Below are positions 55,165-63,713 of a stretch of DNA of 64,000 nucleotides, piece by piece. How positions within the stretch are numbered: the first letter of the stretch is position 1; every line of letters starts with the position of its first letter. Source of the stretch: Candidatus Gastranaerophilales bacterium (lineage in GTDB: Bacteria > Cyanobacteriota > Vampirovibrionia > Gastranaerophilales > Gastranaerophilaceae); NCBI GenBank assembly GCA_947624325.1, contig CANQJT010000007.1, positions 1 to 64,000 on the forward strand, given 5' to 3'. Below the pieces are notes generated by a model. It had not been told where the DNA came from, did not search any database, and worked only from the letters and a program-made list of their open reading frames with translations. The translations under genes were made by a program, and so were the position numbers.

Positions 55165-55197
55165 AAAAATCCCCTTATTTAATAAGGGGATTTTTTT
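55165..55197. terminator. Bidirectional intrinsic terminator
   Basis: ATCCCCTTATT and AATAAGGGGAT form an 11-bp stem followed by seven T's, with A's on the other side. It separates the convergent gltA and the Ala-rich protein gene. Confidence 0.9.
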
Positions 55198-55216
55198 ATA
55201 TTATTTTTTTATTTAA

Positions 55217-56254
55217 TTAAGCTAAACCTTTAACCATATACTGTGCAGCTCTAATCATTTTTTCGTTGAATTGTTTATTAGGAGCCTGCATATCAGCAAT
55301 TTGTTGAAGTTTTTCAGGTGAGAAACGACGTCTTTTTAAGTCTTCTATAACAGGATTTAATTTTTTAAGTTCGTTTTTAACATCTCTTTTAATAGCATTT
55401 CTTGATGCTTGAGCAGCATTTCTTTGCATTATTTCTACTGACTCAGGTGTTTGAGATGCAATAAATTGAGCTTTGTTTAATTCTTTTTTTGCAGCTTCTT
55501 CTGCAAGTGCTTTAGCCTTATTTTGTTCTTTTTGAATAGCTTGTTGAGCTTTTGCAGTAAATTCATTTGCTTGATTTTGCATATGAACAGCCACTTTTTT
55601 GTTGTGTGCGGTAGGATTGTTTATTGCGTTTTCCATAGCTTTTTTGCTTGCTTGAGTAACATCATCCAAACCGGATTTAAGCGCCTCTGCTCTTTGCATA
55701 GCTTGCTCAACAGTTTTTGATTGACCTTGAGCTGCACTTTTTATTGAACCTATTGCAGATTTCATTGTTTCAGCATTTGCTTTCATTTCGGTTCTAACTG
55801 CATTTTCTGCATTTAAAACTTCATTCTTTGCTTCTTTAAGTGAAGCTTTTATAATTTCTTTTCCTTGTTTTGTATGATTTTTAAGAGCTGCTTCTTTTAC
55901 TGCACTATAATTAGCGCCTTCTTTTACAGCTGCTTTTGCTGTTTCTGCTACTTTTGAAGCTTTTATAACATCATCTGCAGAATTCTTTGCAGCCTTTACA
56001 ACATCATCTGCAGAATTCTTTGCTGCTTTTACAACATCATCTGCGAGATTTGTAACAGTCTCTTTTACAGCGGAAGTTTTACCTTTTCTTGCAGCTATAA
56101 TTCCCATTGCTATAGCTGCTGCAGCACTTAATGTGACAATTATTGCACTTCCGTTTTCTTTAAATTCTTTTTTATCTTCATTCTTACTTTTAGTTTCTTG
56201 TTTGTAATTATCAGTAATGTTGATTGTATTAATTCCTGTTTTTGCAATTTCCAT
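55217..56254 (-). CDS. Ala/Lys-rich helical protein with one membrane segment
   Basis: This 345-residue protein has a polar N-terminus (MEIAKTGINTINITDNYKQ), a membrane helix (AIIVTLSAAAAIAMGIIAA) near residues 37-56 and then almost continuous Ala/Lys/Glu helix. An 11-residue unit (DDVVKAAKNSA) is repeated three times near residue 72-100. Long Ala-rich amphipathic helices resemble LEA-like or apolipophorin-like surface proteins. The N-terminus lacks a clean FKG motif but has a KKEFKENG segment before the helix. The family is unrecognised. Confidence 0.6.
   Translation of the reverse strand: MEIAKTGINTINITDNYKQETKSKNEDKKEFKENGSAIIVTLSAAAAIAMGIIAARKGKTSAVKETVTNLADDVVKAAKNSADDVVKAAKNSADDVIKASKVAETAKAAVKEGANYSAVKEAALKNHTKQGKEIIKASLKEAKNEVLNAENAVRTEMKANAETMKSAIGSIKSAAQGQSKTVEQAMQRAEALKSGLDDVTQASKKAMENAINNPTAHNKKVAVHMQNQANEFTAKAQQAIQKEQNKAKALAEEAAKKELNKAQFIASQTPESVEIMQRNAAQASRNAIKRDVKNELKKLNPVIEDLKRRRFSPEKLQQIADMQAPNKQFNEKMIRAAQYMVKGLA
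55970..56046 (-). repeat. 33-bp tandem coding repeat
   Basis: An ACATCATCTGCAGAATTC-containing 33-bp unit is present twice nearly perfectly and a third time partially. It codes for the 11-residue DDVVKAAKNSA repeats. It could expand or contract by slippage. Confidence 0.75.
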
Positions 56255-56348
56255 TTTAAGAATCCTTTCCTAATACACATATATTATAAGTTATCGAAAA
56301 AATTTTTCTTGTCTGATTTTAAATTATTATTTACAAAATTTAACATAA

Positions 56349-57365
56349 TTATTCAACACTTGAATTAATTTTATTTTTAAGGTCTTTAAAGGAAATATTA
56401 TTTTTTAATAAAAACATTACAGCAACAATTGAAGTAGTGATTACTACTATTGCCTGTTCTATTAAAGATATTGCAAGTGCTGTTTCTTTAGGAATATGAT
56501 AAATTGCAAAAGCTGAAATTACAGCCAGTTGGTATGGTCCTATAAAAATTGAAGTTGAAGGAATCATGCAGGCTAATGCTATAAATCCGATAATAAATAA
56601 AACAACTGACCAATTAATATCCAAATTAAATCCTTGTATAACTATAAAATAATTAATACATTCAAAACTCCATATAAGTCCTGATACAAATAATACAATT
56701 AAAAGCCGTTTAGGATATTTAAGTATTTCAAAACCTTCAATAAAAGAATTACAAAGATTGTTTGATGTTTTAATTATTTTTTGTATTAAATTATCTTTTG
56801 TATTTTCAGACTTATTGCACAATTTTTCCAAGAATGTGAAAAAAATATCAACTTTATTAAATTTAATAGCACAAAAAGCACAAATAAGACCGCCGATAAA
56901 TATTATTGCAGCACCGAAACATAGGTGTTGAGCCAGCGAATTTTTATTATATATGAAAATCCCTATTAAAAGCATTCCGATTATACAGAGTCCGTCAAAA
57001 ATTCTTTCAAGCATGACTGCTCCAAAAATTTTAACTTTGCTTATATCATATTTTTTTCCTGTGTAAATAGCTCTGAATATATCGCCTGCTCTGGCTGGTA
57101 ATACTATATTTAATGCCGCACCGCTTATACATAATGGCACAAAATCGGATAAAGGAGCATTTACTGTTTTTGATATCAGTAATTTAAAACATAAACCTCT
57201 AAAAGATAATGATATTAAAATTGAGAGTGCAAGTAAAATTATATATTTTAATTCAAAACCTCTAATTGTTTGTATAAACAGATTAAAATTCAGGTTTTTA
57301 AAAACAAGGTATAAAAATAGTAATGTAATAAAAAGAAGAATTAATTTTTTTATATGGAATTTCAT
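56349..57365 (-). CDS. Lysylphosphatidylglycerol synthase TM-region / UPF0104 flippase-like protein
   Basis: This 338-residue polytopic protein has about eight hydrophobic segments and the family signature NIVLPARAGDIFRAIY with VMLERIFDGLCIIGML. Relatives (YbhN, MprF transmembrane part) are thought to move lipids across the inner membrane. No soluble synthase domain is present. It follows a TPR gene on the same strand by about 30 nt. Confidence 0.83.
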   Translation of the reverse strand: MKFHIKKLILLFITLLFLYLVFKNLNFNLFIQTIRGFELKYIILLALSILISLSFRGLCFKLLISKTVNAPLSDFVPLCISGAALNIVLPARAGDIFRAIYTGKKYDISKVKIFGAVMLERIFDGLCIIGMLLIGIFIYNKNSLAQHLCFGAAIIFIGGLICAFCAIKFNKVDIFFTFLEKLCNKSENTKDNLIQKIIKTSNNLCNSFIEGFEILKYPKRLLIVLFVSGLIWSFECINYFIVIQGFNLDINWSVVLFIIGFIALACMIPSTSIFIGPYQLAVISAFAIYHIPKETALAISLIEQAIVVITTSIVAVMFLLKNNISFKDLKNKINSSVE

Positions 57366-57393
57366 TTGATATTTCCTGATTTATTAAATAAAT

Positions 57394-57972
57394 TTATACT
57401 ATTTTTAGTCCAGAATGTTTAATTTTCTTTTGAAGTTTTAATTTTTCGTTAATTATATCAAAATTAGAATTAAAAATATTATTTAAAGTTACTCTGTCTA
57501 ATATATTTTGTGATTGAATAAATGTAATATAAGCAGATTTATATTCTTTAAGTTCAACGAGTGAATTTATTTTAATTTCAATAATCTGATAATACAATTG
57601 ATAATTTTCCCAATCAATTTTATCAAGAGCTTTTTGCGCAAAAGACAGTGCCAAATTAAATTGTTTAAGCGAGTAGTAGCAATTGGCGATTGCTCCGTTT
57701 GTTCGTACACAATCATTGTTATTGTTTAAAGCTTTTAAATATAATTCAAGAGCATTTTTAATTTTGCCTTTAATAAAATAAATATCAGCACATAATGTAA
57801 GGCTCTTAAAATGATAAGGAGTTAATAAAAGAGCTTCTTTTAATTTCTTTAGCGCCGAATTTATATTATTAAAATAATAAAAATCATCTTCCGCTTCTCT
57901 AAATAACTTCTCGGACTTTAAATTAACTACTTTTGAATTATTTATATATAATAAATTACTTGTATTCTGCAT
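57394..57972 (-). CDS. TPR-repeat protein
   Basis: This 192-residue soluble protein contains at least three tetratricopeptide repeats: NINSALKKLKEALLLTPYHFKSLTLCADIYFIKGKI-type units, ALELYLKALNNNNDCVRTNG and LALSFAQKALDKIDWENY. TPRs are scaffolds for protein contacts; the partner is unknown. It probably shares an operon with the flippase-like gene. Confidence 0.8.
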   Translation of the reverse strand: MQNTSNLLYINNSKVVNLKSEKLFREAEDDFYYFNNINSALKKLKEALLLTPYHFKSLTLCADIYFIKGKIKNALELYLKALNNNNDCVRTNGAIANCYYSLKQFNLALSFAQKALDKIDWENYQLYYQIIEIKINSLVELKEYKSAYITFIQSQNILDRVTLNNIFNSNFDIINEKLKLQKKIKHSGLKIV

Positions 57973-58048
57973 ATATAAATAATAAAATTCAGTACATGTT
58001 AAGGGCTACGAGTAAATTATAATCCTGAAAACGGAATGAGTATAAAAC

Positions 58049-58149
58049 CATGTCGTGGCATGGGTTTTCATGATTTAAAAATGATTTAACAATTTTTAAC
58101 AATAAACTTCACTGTATATTAATAATCATGGAAAGCATGTCAGGACATG
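58049..58149. promoter_or_regulatory. Two CATGTC palindromes in a divergent promoter region
   Basis: CATGTC-GT-GGCATG (58049-58062, one mismatch) and CATGTC-AG-GACATG (58136-58149, perfect) are spaced 87 bp apart in the same orientation and each is followed by GG-TTTT. They lie between the divergent TPR gene and the RpoZ-like gene, so a dimeric repressor or activator site pair is plausible. Confidence 0.55.
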
Positions 58150-58254
58150 GATTTTAGTGTAATTACAAAACTTAACATAAATGCCGTTAAAAAATTAACT
58201 CATTGCTTGATATTAAAAAATGTGCATTGTATTATAAAAGAAATTGGAGGAATT

Positions 58255-58497
58255 ATGAATCAAATTATAAAAATAGCCTGGGACTTAAATGAAAACACCG
58301 AAAACAGATACCAGCTTGTTTATGAAATTGCGGAACTGGCCAAGAAATTGGTTGATGAAAATCAATTAAAAAAAGTAAAAGAAGAATACAGTTTTGAAGA
58401 AACTTCTTTTGATACTTCAATAAAGAAAGAAAATCCGGTTGAACATGCAATTATGGTAAAAGCTTCAGAATATGATGATTCGGGTTTGGTAGGCTAA
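58255..58497 (+). CDS. RpoZ-like small protein (candidate RNA polymerase omega subunit)
   Basis: The ATG at 58255 follows TTGGAGGAATT and gives 80 residues; a longer frame upstream lacks a ribosome site. The sequence TENRYQLVYEIAELAKKLVDE followed later by KKENPVEHAIMVKASE fits the omega pattern (sRyeLv..aakRA ... kPv..Al.E). Omega assists assembly of RNA polymerase. The match is short and the family divergent, so this is a cautious call. Confidence 0.55.
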   Translation: MNQIIKIAWDLNENTENRYQLVYEIAELAKKLVDENQLKKVKEEYSFEETSFDTSIKKENPVEHAIMVKASEYDDSGLVG

Positions 58498-58511
58498 ATA
58501 AAATAATTTAT

Positions 58512-58544
58512 AAAAAAAGCTCCTCAATGTAAGGAGCTTTTTTT
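58512..58544. terminator. Bidirectional intrinsic terminator
   Basis: AAAGCTCCT and AGGAGCTTT pair around CAATGTA, with A's before and T's after. It lies between the RpoZ-like gene and the convergent rpsT. Confidence 0.9.
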
Positions 58545-58568
58545 AACCGTAAAATCAAACTTAAAGAC

Positions 58569-58841
58569 TTATTTCATTAATTTATTAAGTGCTTTAGTTA
58601 ATCTTGATTTTTTTCTTGAAGCTGTATTTTTATGTAAAATACCTTTAGAAACAGCTTTATCACAAAGCTTATAAGCATTAGATAATGCTGAATTAATAGC
58701 TTCCTGGTCTTTTTCTTTGGCTTGCGCTAAAACAATAACTTTTTTAACTGCTGTTTTAATTGAAGATTTAAAAGCAACATTTCTTTCATAATTTCTTTCA
58801 GCTGTTAAAATTCTTTTTTTAGCGGATTTAATATTTGCCAT
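58569..58841 (-). CDS. rpsT: 30S ribosomal protein S20
   Basis: The ATG at 58841 follows GAAAGGA and gives 90 residues: MANIKSAKKRILTAERNYER, AVKKVIVLAQAKEKDQEAIN and KGILHKNTASRKKSRLTKALNKL, the classic S20 pattern. It binds 16S rRNA. A long AT-rich leader with TATAAT lies upstream. Confidence 0.96.
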   Translation of the reverse strand: MANIKSAKKRILTAERNYERNVAFKSSIKTAVKKVIVLAQAKEKDQEAINSALSNAYKLCDKAVSKGILHKNTASRKKSRLTKALNKLMK

Positions 58842-59032
58842 AGTGTTTTTCCTTTCTAATGTCAGTATTGTCAATGTAACAATCTGCTTAGAGGATTAGT
58901 GAGTAAACTTATTATATAATCTAAAAAAATTAAGTAAATAAAAATATTAATTTTTTTTAAAATTAAATAATAATATAGCAAAAAAAGAGCATTTTTATTT
59001 TTAAATATAAAGTGTAAAAGTAAGATAGTCTT

Positions 59033-60727
59033 ATGAAAATTAATAATAATACGGCCGAAACAAATATATATACAAACAAAGGGAATAAAAAAGTAAGTTA
59101 CAAAGGTGATGCAAGAACATTAGTAACTCAATTATTAAATCCCGACTCTTTGCATTCAACGATTGCATTAGAAAGTGCAGTTACCTCAGGCAGAGGTTAT
59201 CATGCCTATAAAAGAGGCGGAAAAGCAGAATTAAGAGAAAGAGCAACAGACGATATTATAAGCGCTGTCTTCTGGATGAAGGGTGTTGACATGTTTAATA
59301 AACTTGGCAACAAAATTGGTGCTAAAATTTTTAAATTGCCAGCAACGGAATTTGATGTCGGCAAAGATGCATTAAGAACACCTTTTGAAAATGTTATAGA
59401 AAATTTAAAAAATACAAATCATTATACAACTGAAGAACTATCTAAATTGAAAACAAAACTTTCCGTATTTAAATTTTCAAAAGTTGTGCTTTCTTCATTG
59501 TTGGCTATAGGTTTTGTAGGGTTTGTCCTGCCTAAAATAAATCAAAAAATAACACAAATTTTCATGTCTAAAAAGAAACAGGAAGTTGAACCTAAAAAGA
59601 CCAAAACAGTTAATAATTTGCTCTTAGAGAAAAATACTTTTGAAGAATTTAATCAAAAAATTATGCAAAATTTCATGTCTGATAAGAAACAGGAAGTTGA
59701 ACCGCAAAAGTCCAAAACAGTTAATGATTTGCTTTTAGAGGAAAATACTTTTGAAGAATTTAATCAAAAAATTATGCAAAAGACAAGCAATAATCAAACA
59801 TCATTTAAAGGCTTTTTAAATATTGCGGCTCATATGCTTGAAAATAATAAGTATGTTAAGCTTTTAACTTGTGATGTCGGTATATTATCAGGAAGGGTAA
59901 AGTCTGCAAGGAATAAAGATGAAGCAAGAGAATATGCACTAAGGGATACAATGTCTTCATTAGGGTATTATGCAACTACTCCGATTATAATAGCACTATT
60001 ACAAAAACTTACGGGTACTAAAAAAGCTACCTCTATTGATCCGAAGGCAGCCAGAACTATCTATGAAAACTTAACAGCTTTATTAGAAAACAATAACGGG
60101 GCTATGAGTGCAGCAGAGTTCGCTAAAAAGTCACTCGGAGTTCTTGATGACAATGCTAAAAAGCTGCTGGAGGAACTTCCTTTTGAATCTGATGTTATAT
60201 CTGTAAATAAATTAAAAGAATTTATTAAAGATTCAAATCTGATTACAAAAGCTAAAAAAATGGCACTATTACAACCTGAACAAGCCGTTAAAGGATTGGT
60301 ATTAACAAAACAACAATGCGCAGATGTACTTAAAAACGGGTCTATTAACAATCCTGAATTTATGATGAATATTTACATCGGAAAATTTGATAAAAAATTA
60401 AGAGCCGAAAATAAGTTTATTCCTATGAAACATATAACTAAATTTAGAGATCAAATTGATGATTATGTTAATTCTATAATAGAATCGGCTAAAAAGACCA
60501 ATAACGGAATAGTTGATAAAAAACTGCTTGATAAATTAAATAAAAAGAACTTCTTTATAACAACGGCATTTTTAGTAGCCGGACTTGGTATTTCTGCTAT
60601 ATACTTAGGCATAATTGTTCCGAGAATTCAAAATGCAATGACTAAGAAAATAACGGGCTCAGCTGCTGCTCCCGGGTTAAGACAGTACGAAACCGAGAAT
60701 AATCAAAAAACCGAAAATAAAAATTAA
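59033..60727 (+). CDS. FKG-motif membrane protein with internal duplication
   Basis: This 564-residue protein starts MKINNNTAETNIYTNKGNKKVSYKGD. Two related modules each begin with a [ST][FY]KG motif (VSYKG near residue 22, TSFKG near 258). Each continues through a hydrophobic helix, a GR-x-x-x-A segment (SGRGYHAYKRGGKAELRERATDD; SGRVKSARNKDEAREYALRDT) and a membrane region. Between them is a 37-residue tandem repeat (KKQEVEPKKTKTVNNLLLE-type). It ends with a membrane helix and a Lys/Asn tail. The function is unknown; it is paralogous to the genes at 29869 and 30768. Confidence 0.65.
   Translation: MKINNNTAETNIYTNKGNKKVSYKGDARTLVTQLLNPDSLHSTIALESAVTSGRGYHAYKRGGKAELRERATDDIISAVFWMKGVDMFNKLGNKIGAKIFKLPATEFDVGKDALRTPFENVIENLKNTNHYTTEELSKLKTKLSVFKFSKVVLSSLLAIGFVGFVLPKINQKITQIFMSKKKQEVEPKKTKTVNNLLLEKNTFEEFNQKIMQNFMSDKKQEVEPQKSKTVNDLLLEENTFEEFNQKIMQKTSNNQTSFKGFLNIAAHMLENNKYVKLLTCDVGILSGRVKSARNKDEAREYALRDTMSSLGYYATTPIIIALLQKLTGTKKATSIDPKAARTIYENLTALLENNNGAMSAAEFAKKSLGVLDDNAKKLLEELPFESDVISVNKLKEFIKDSNLITKAKKMALLQPEQAVKGLVLTKQQCADVLKNGSINNPEFMMNIYIGKFDKKLRAENKFIPMKHITKFRDQIDDYVNSIIESAKKTNNGIVDKKLLDKLNKKNFFITTAFLVAGLGISAIYLGIIVPRIQNAMTKKITGSAAAPGLRQYETENNQKTENKN
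59561..59782 (+). repeat. 111-bp tandem coding repeat
   Basis: Two copies of a 111-bp unit starting TTCATGTCT (59561 and 59672), about 90 percent alike, encode 37-residue repeats inside the linker of the FKG protein. They are in frame, so copy number changes would not break the gene. Confidence 0.8.
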
Positions 60728-60749
60728 AAGTTTTTATTCTGTATATTTT

Positions 60750-61337
60750 TTAATTTTTGGAAAGATTTTCTTGTATCCAATTAAGCATTGGGATTAGTGC
60801 GTTTGCTCTGTGAGATATCGTATTTTTTATATCCTCGGGCAGCTGTGCTATGGTTTTATTATACTCGGGTACAAAAAATACAGGGTCATAACCAAAGCCG
60901 TTTATACCTTTTGCCTCTTGCGAAATAAACCCGAAAACTTTTCCTTCCTCAGTATGAATAATATTCCCGTCTTTATCAGTTAAAACCATTGAGCAGGTAA
61001 AATGCGCATTCCTTTTTTCAAAAGGCACATCTTTTAATTCATTAAGCAGTTTAGAAATTTTTTCTTTCTGAGTGTTTGCATATCTGGCAGAGTGAATTCC
61101 TGGTCTGTTGTTTAAAATATCTACGCATAAACCCGAATCATCAGCAAGACAGTATGTTTGCATAATTCCGGAAGCTTCTTTTGCTTTTATGATTGCATTT
61201 TCTTTAAAATCTTTACCGTCCTCAACAGGGTTAAATTCGCCCCGAACAACGTCAAAAACTATTTCGGGGTTTTTGTTTATTGCGTTAATTTCCTCTAATT
61301 TATGCGGATTTGAGGTCGCAATAATTATTTTTATCAT
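60750..61337 (-). CDS. rdgB: XTP/dITP diphosphatase (RdgB/HAM1)
   Basis: This 195-residue protein has IATSNPHKLEEINAI, the nucleotide-site segment CLADDSGLCVDILNNRPGIHSARYA and GFGYDPVFFVPEYNKTIAQLPEDIKNTISHRANAL, with the conserved SHR. It hydrolyses non-canonical purine nucleotides. Its ATG overlaps the uppS stop by one base. Confidence 0.95.
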   Translation of the reverse strand: MIKIIIATSNPHKLEEINAINKNPEIVFDVVRGEFNPVEDGKDFKENAIIKAKEASGIMQTYCLADDSGLCVDILNNRPGIHSARYANTQKEKISKLLNELKDVPFEKRNAHFTCSMVLTDKDGNIIHTEEGKVFGFISQEAKGINGFGYDPVFFVPEYNKTIAQLPEDIKNTISHRANALIPMLNWIQENLSKN

Positions 61338-62080
61338 TATTTTCCAAACCTTCTGTTTCTTGAATTAAATTCTATAATGGCATCAGCCAAAGCATTTTCG
61401 TCAAACTCCGGCCAGAATATATCTGTAACATAAATTTCCGTATATGCACACTGCCACAGCAGATAATTGCTTATACGTTTTTCTCCGCCCGTTCTTATTA
61501 AAAGGTCAGGGTCGGGGATGTTTGAAGTATATAAATTTTCGCTTATTGTATTTTCAGTTATATCCTGCTCTATGAGTTCGCCGTTTTTAATTTTTTCACA
61601 GATTTGTTTAACGGCATTGGTTAACTCCATTCTTGATCCGTAGTTAAAAGCAATTTGAAGATTTAAAGTTTTGCACTCAGCGGTTTTATTTTCACCGTAT
61701 TCAAGAATTTCAATTAAATCTTTATTTAATGAACTTCTGTCGCCGATAAATGTTAATTTAATATCGTTTTCAATAAATTCAGGAACTTCAGCCTTGATTG
61801 TATTAGCTAAAAGCGACATTAAAAAGTCGACTTCTTCTTTAGGTCTGTTCCAATTTTCTGTGGAAAAAGCATATACGGTTAAATATTTAATATTAAATTT
61901 AGCGCATGCTTTAAGAGTTGCTCTTAATGCTTCAACACCTTTTTTATGACCTGCTGCAGACGGAAGAAGTTTTGATTTCGCCCAGCGCCTGTTCCCGTCC
62001 ATGATTATGGCTATATGCCGTAAATTTGTGTTTTTTACGATTTCTTGTATTTTTTCGGTTTCAGTTAATGTTTTTAACAT
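61337..62080 (-). CDS. uppS: Undecaprenyl pyrophosphate synthase / isoprenyl transferase
   Basis: This 247-residue cis-prenyltransferase has HIAIIMDGNRRWAKSKLLPSAAGHKKG, YAFSTENWNRPKEEVDFLM and DLLIRTGGEKRISNYLLWQCAYTEIYVTDIFWPEF. It makes the C55 lipid carrier for peptidoglycan and glycan synthesis. A GC-rich hairpin island lies upstream. Confidence 0.95.
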   Translation of the reverse strand: MLKTLTETEKIQEIVKNTNLRHIAIIMDGNRRWAKSKLLPSAAGHKKGVEALRATLKACAKFNIKYLTVYAFSTENWNRPKEEVDFLMSLLANTIKAEVPEFIENDIKLTFIGDRSSLNKDLIEILEYGENKTAECKTLNLQIAFNYGSRMELTNAVKQICEKIKNGELIEQDITENTISENLYTSNIPDPDLLIRTGGEKRISNYLLWQCAYTEIYVTDIFWPEFDENALADAIIEFNSRNRRFGK

Positions 62081-62102
62081 ATATTTCTCTCTCTAACTGC
62101 TA

Positions 62103-62229
62103 AGCGAAAGTGTCCGAACAAAATTTTACGATAAGCCACGAAGTGGTGAGAGTAAAATTTTGAGAGTGGCACATTGAAAAGGTGAGCACTCGTACAGCGA
62201 CGATGAGGCGGTGGTAGAGTGCGACACTA
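62103..62229. repeat. GC-rich nested hairpin island
   Basis: AGTGTC (62109-62114) pairs with GACACT (62223-62228). Inside, AAAATTTTAC (62120-62129) pairs with GTAAAATTTT (62152-62161) around a CCAC-GAA-GTGG mini-hairpin (62136-62146), and GCACTC (62186-62191) pairs with GAGTGC (62217-62222). The compound fold of about 125 nt is more GC-rich than its surroundings and has no coding potential. It resembles the tRNA-Pro inserts in style. It could be a mobile palindromic element or a structured leader. Confidence 0.7.
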
Positions 62230-62293
62230 GATTATATTATAAAACAAAAAATTTAAAATGACTATTTTTTGAGAATTGGTTATACTTTTTTTT

Positions 62294-63637
62294 ATGAAGA
62301 AGTTTTGTATATTTTTAATGTGTTTAATTATATTTTCGCCTTTTGCTTTTGCTTCTAAGGAAAAAGATGAAGTTAAAAAAATTCTGCCTTATAAATATGA
62401 AAGGGTAAGAAAAATTAAAACCGATAAAAAAATTGCTTATGTTGGCGAAAATACGGCTTTTATATCTTTATACAGTCCTGACGGTTTGTATGATAATTTT
62501 ATGAGAACATATTATTCTCAAAACAATAAATTTCAGAATATGAAATTTGAAAATTACCCCGATAATGGCATTATAAGGTATAAGCAAGGCGAAAAATACG
62601 GAATAATATACGTTAACGGAAATATTATTAATATTGCAAAACCCGTTTTTGAAAAAGTTGAATTTCCTGATGAAAATTCGCTTGCCTCAAAGATTTTAAA
62701 TGTATCTTTTGCGCCTTTGGATAAAATAATTTTGTATGTCAAATATCCTTTAAATAAAACAAAAGGTGAATATATTTATAAGTCGGCGCAGGCTTTATTT
62801 AACGAAAATCCGTTTGCGTTTAAAAAAGGTTACGTCTATATGCCTTCTGCATTTATAGATGAAAATATTGAAGTGAAAAACAATAATCTGTATGTTACAT
62901 ATAAAAATATAACGGTTGATAATAATGATTATACTTTTAGCCCCCGAAAAAACACTCCTGCGATGATGCCTGATATCTCAAACATAGGTGAATTGTATAA
63001 TTTTATAAATAATAATACGGGCTTTGAATTAAAAGGGTATCCACCGGAAGGTATTTTAAAAACGGGGCAGAAACTTTACATTTTTGATGATGATAAAATG
63101 CAGCGAATAAGCGGAATTTATGACGATTTTAAATTAAACGGAACTAATATATTTATTAACAAATTAACGGGACTTAACTTGTCTTTTCAATCACCCCGTA
63201 AAATTATTGCTAAAAAAACGGATAAATGGGGAATGATAGACCAAGATGGCAATGTAAAAATTCCTTTTATTTATGATGAAATCTTTACTCAAAATATAAA
63301 TGTAAATGAAAAAATATCAGAAAATGAAAAGCTTGTAATGGAATATATTTCTCAATCGGCTGAAAATAATATTTTTATTGCAAGAAAAGGTAAAAAATAC
63401 GGTGTTATCAATGAAAATAATGAAATTTTAGTTCCTTTTGAATATATAAAGTATTCTGAAAATAACGAACTTGATAATGTGAAAACACAGGTGGGAATAA
63501 CAATGAAAAAAGATATATCACGGGAAAACCGACGTGAAACAATGCATGCTCTGCCTTGGATACTAACATCATACCTGCTTTTCCCGCTTTGGTTAATAAT
63601 GCCGTATCCTAATCTAAATGTTAATATAAAATATTAA
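62294..63637 (+). CDS. Exported WG-repeat protein
   Basis: The ATG at 62294 starts a signal peptide (MKKFCIFLMCLIIFSPFAFA). The remaining 425 residues contain at least three WG-type repeats: KYGIIYVNGNIINIAKPVFEKVEF, KWGMIDQDGNVKIPFIYDEIF and KYGVINENNEILVPFEYIKYS. The last 25 residues are hydrophobic (LPWILTSYLLFPLWLIMPY), possibly a membrane anchor. WG repeats form beta-propeller-like scaffolds of unknown role. A -35 ATGACT and -10 TATACT lie just before the ATG, with no ribosome site. Confidence 0.78.
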   Translation: MKKFCIFLMCLIIFSPFAFASKEKDEVKKILPYKYERVRKIKTDKKIAYVGENTAFISLYSPDGLYDNFMRTYYSQNNKFQNMKFENYPDNGIIRYKQGEKYGIIYVNGNIINIAKPVFEKVEFPDENSLASKILNVSFAPLDKIILYVKYPLNKTKGEYIYKSAQALFNENPFAFKKGYVYMPSAFIDENIEVKNNNLYVTYKNITVDNNDYTFSPRKNTPAMMPDISNIGELYNFINNNTGFELKGYPPEGILKTGQKLYIFDDDKMQRISGIYDDFKLNGTNIFINKLTGLNLSFQSPRKIIAKKTDKWGMIDQDGNVKIPFIYDEIFTQNINVNEKISENEKLVMEYISQSAENNIFIARKGKKYGVINENNEILVPFEYIKYSENNELDNVKTQVGITMKKDISRENRRETMHALPWILTSYLLFPLWLIMPYPNLNVNIKY

Positions 63638-63713
63638 AATTTTGCCTCAAAATGTGTTTATGATACAATATAGACATACATGATACGGATATATAAGTTA
63701 GAGGGGATAGATT

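Noticed and set aside
58147-58254. Upstream extension of the RpoZ-like gene
   Set aside because: The ATG at 58147 lies in the palindrome and has no ribosome site, while the ATG at 58255 follows GGAGG.
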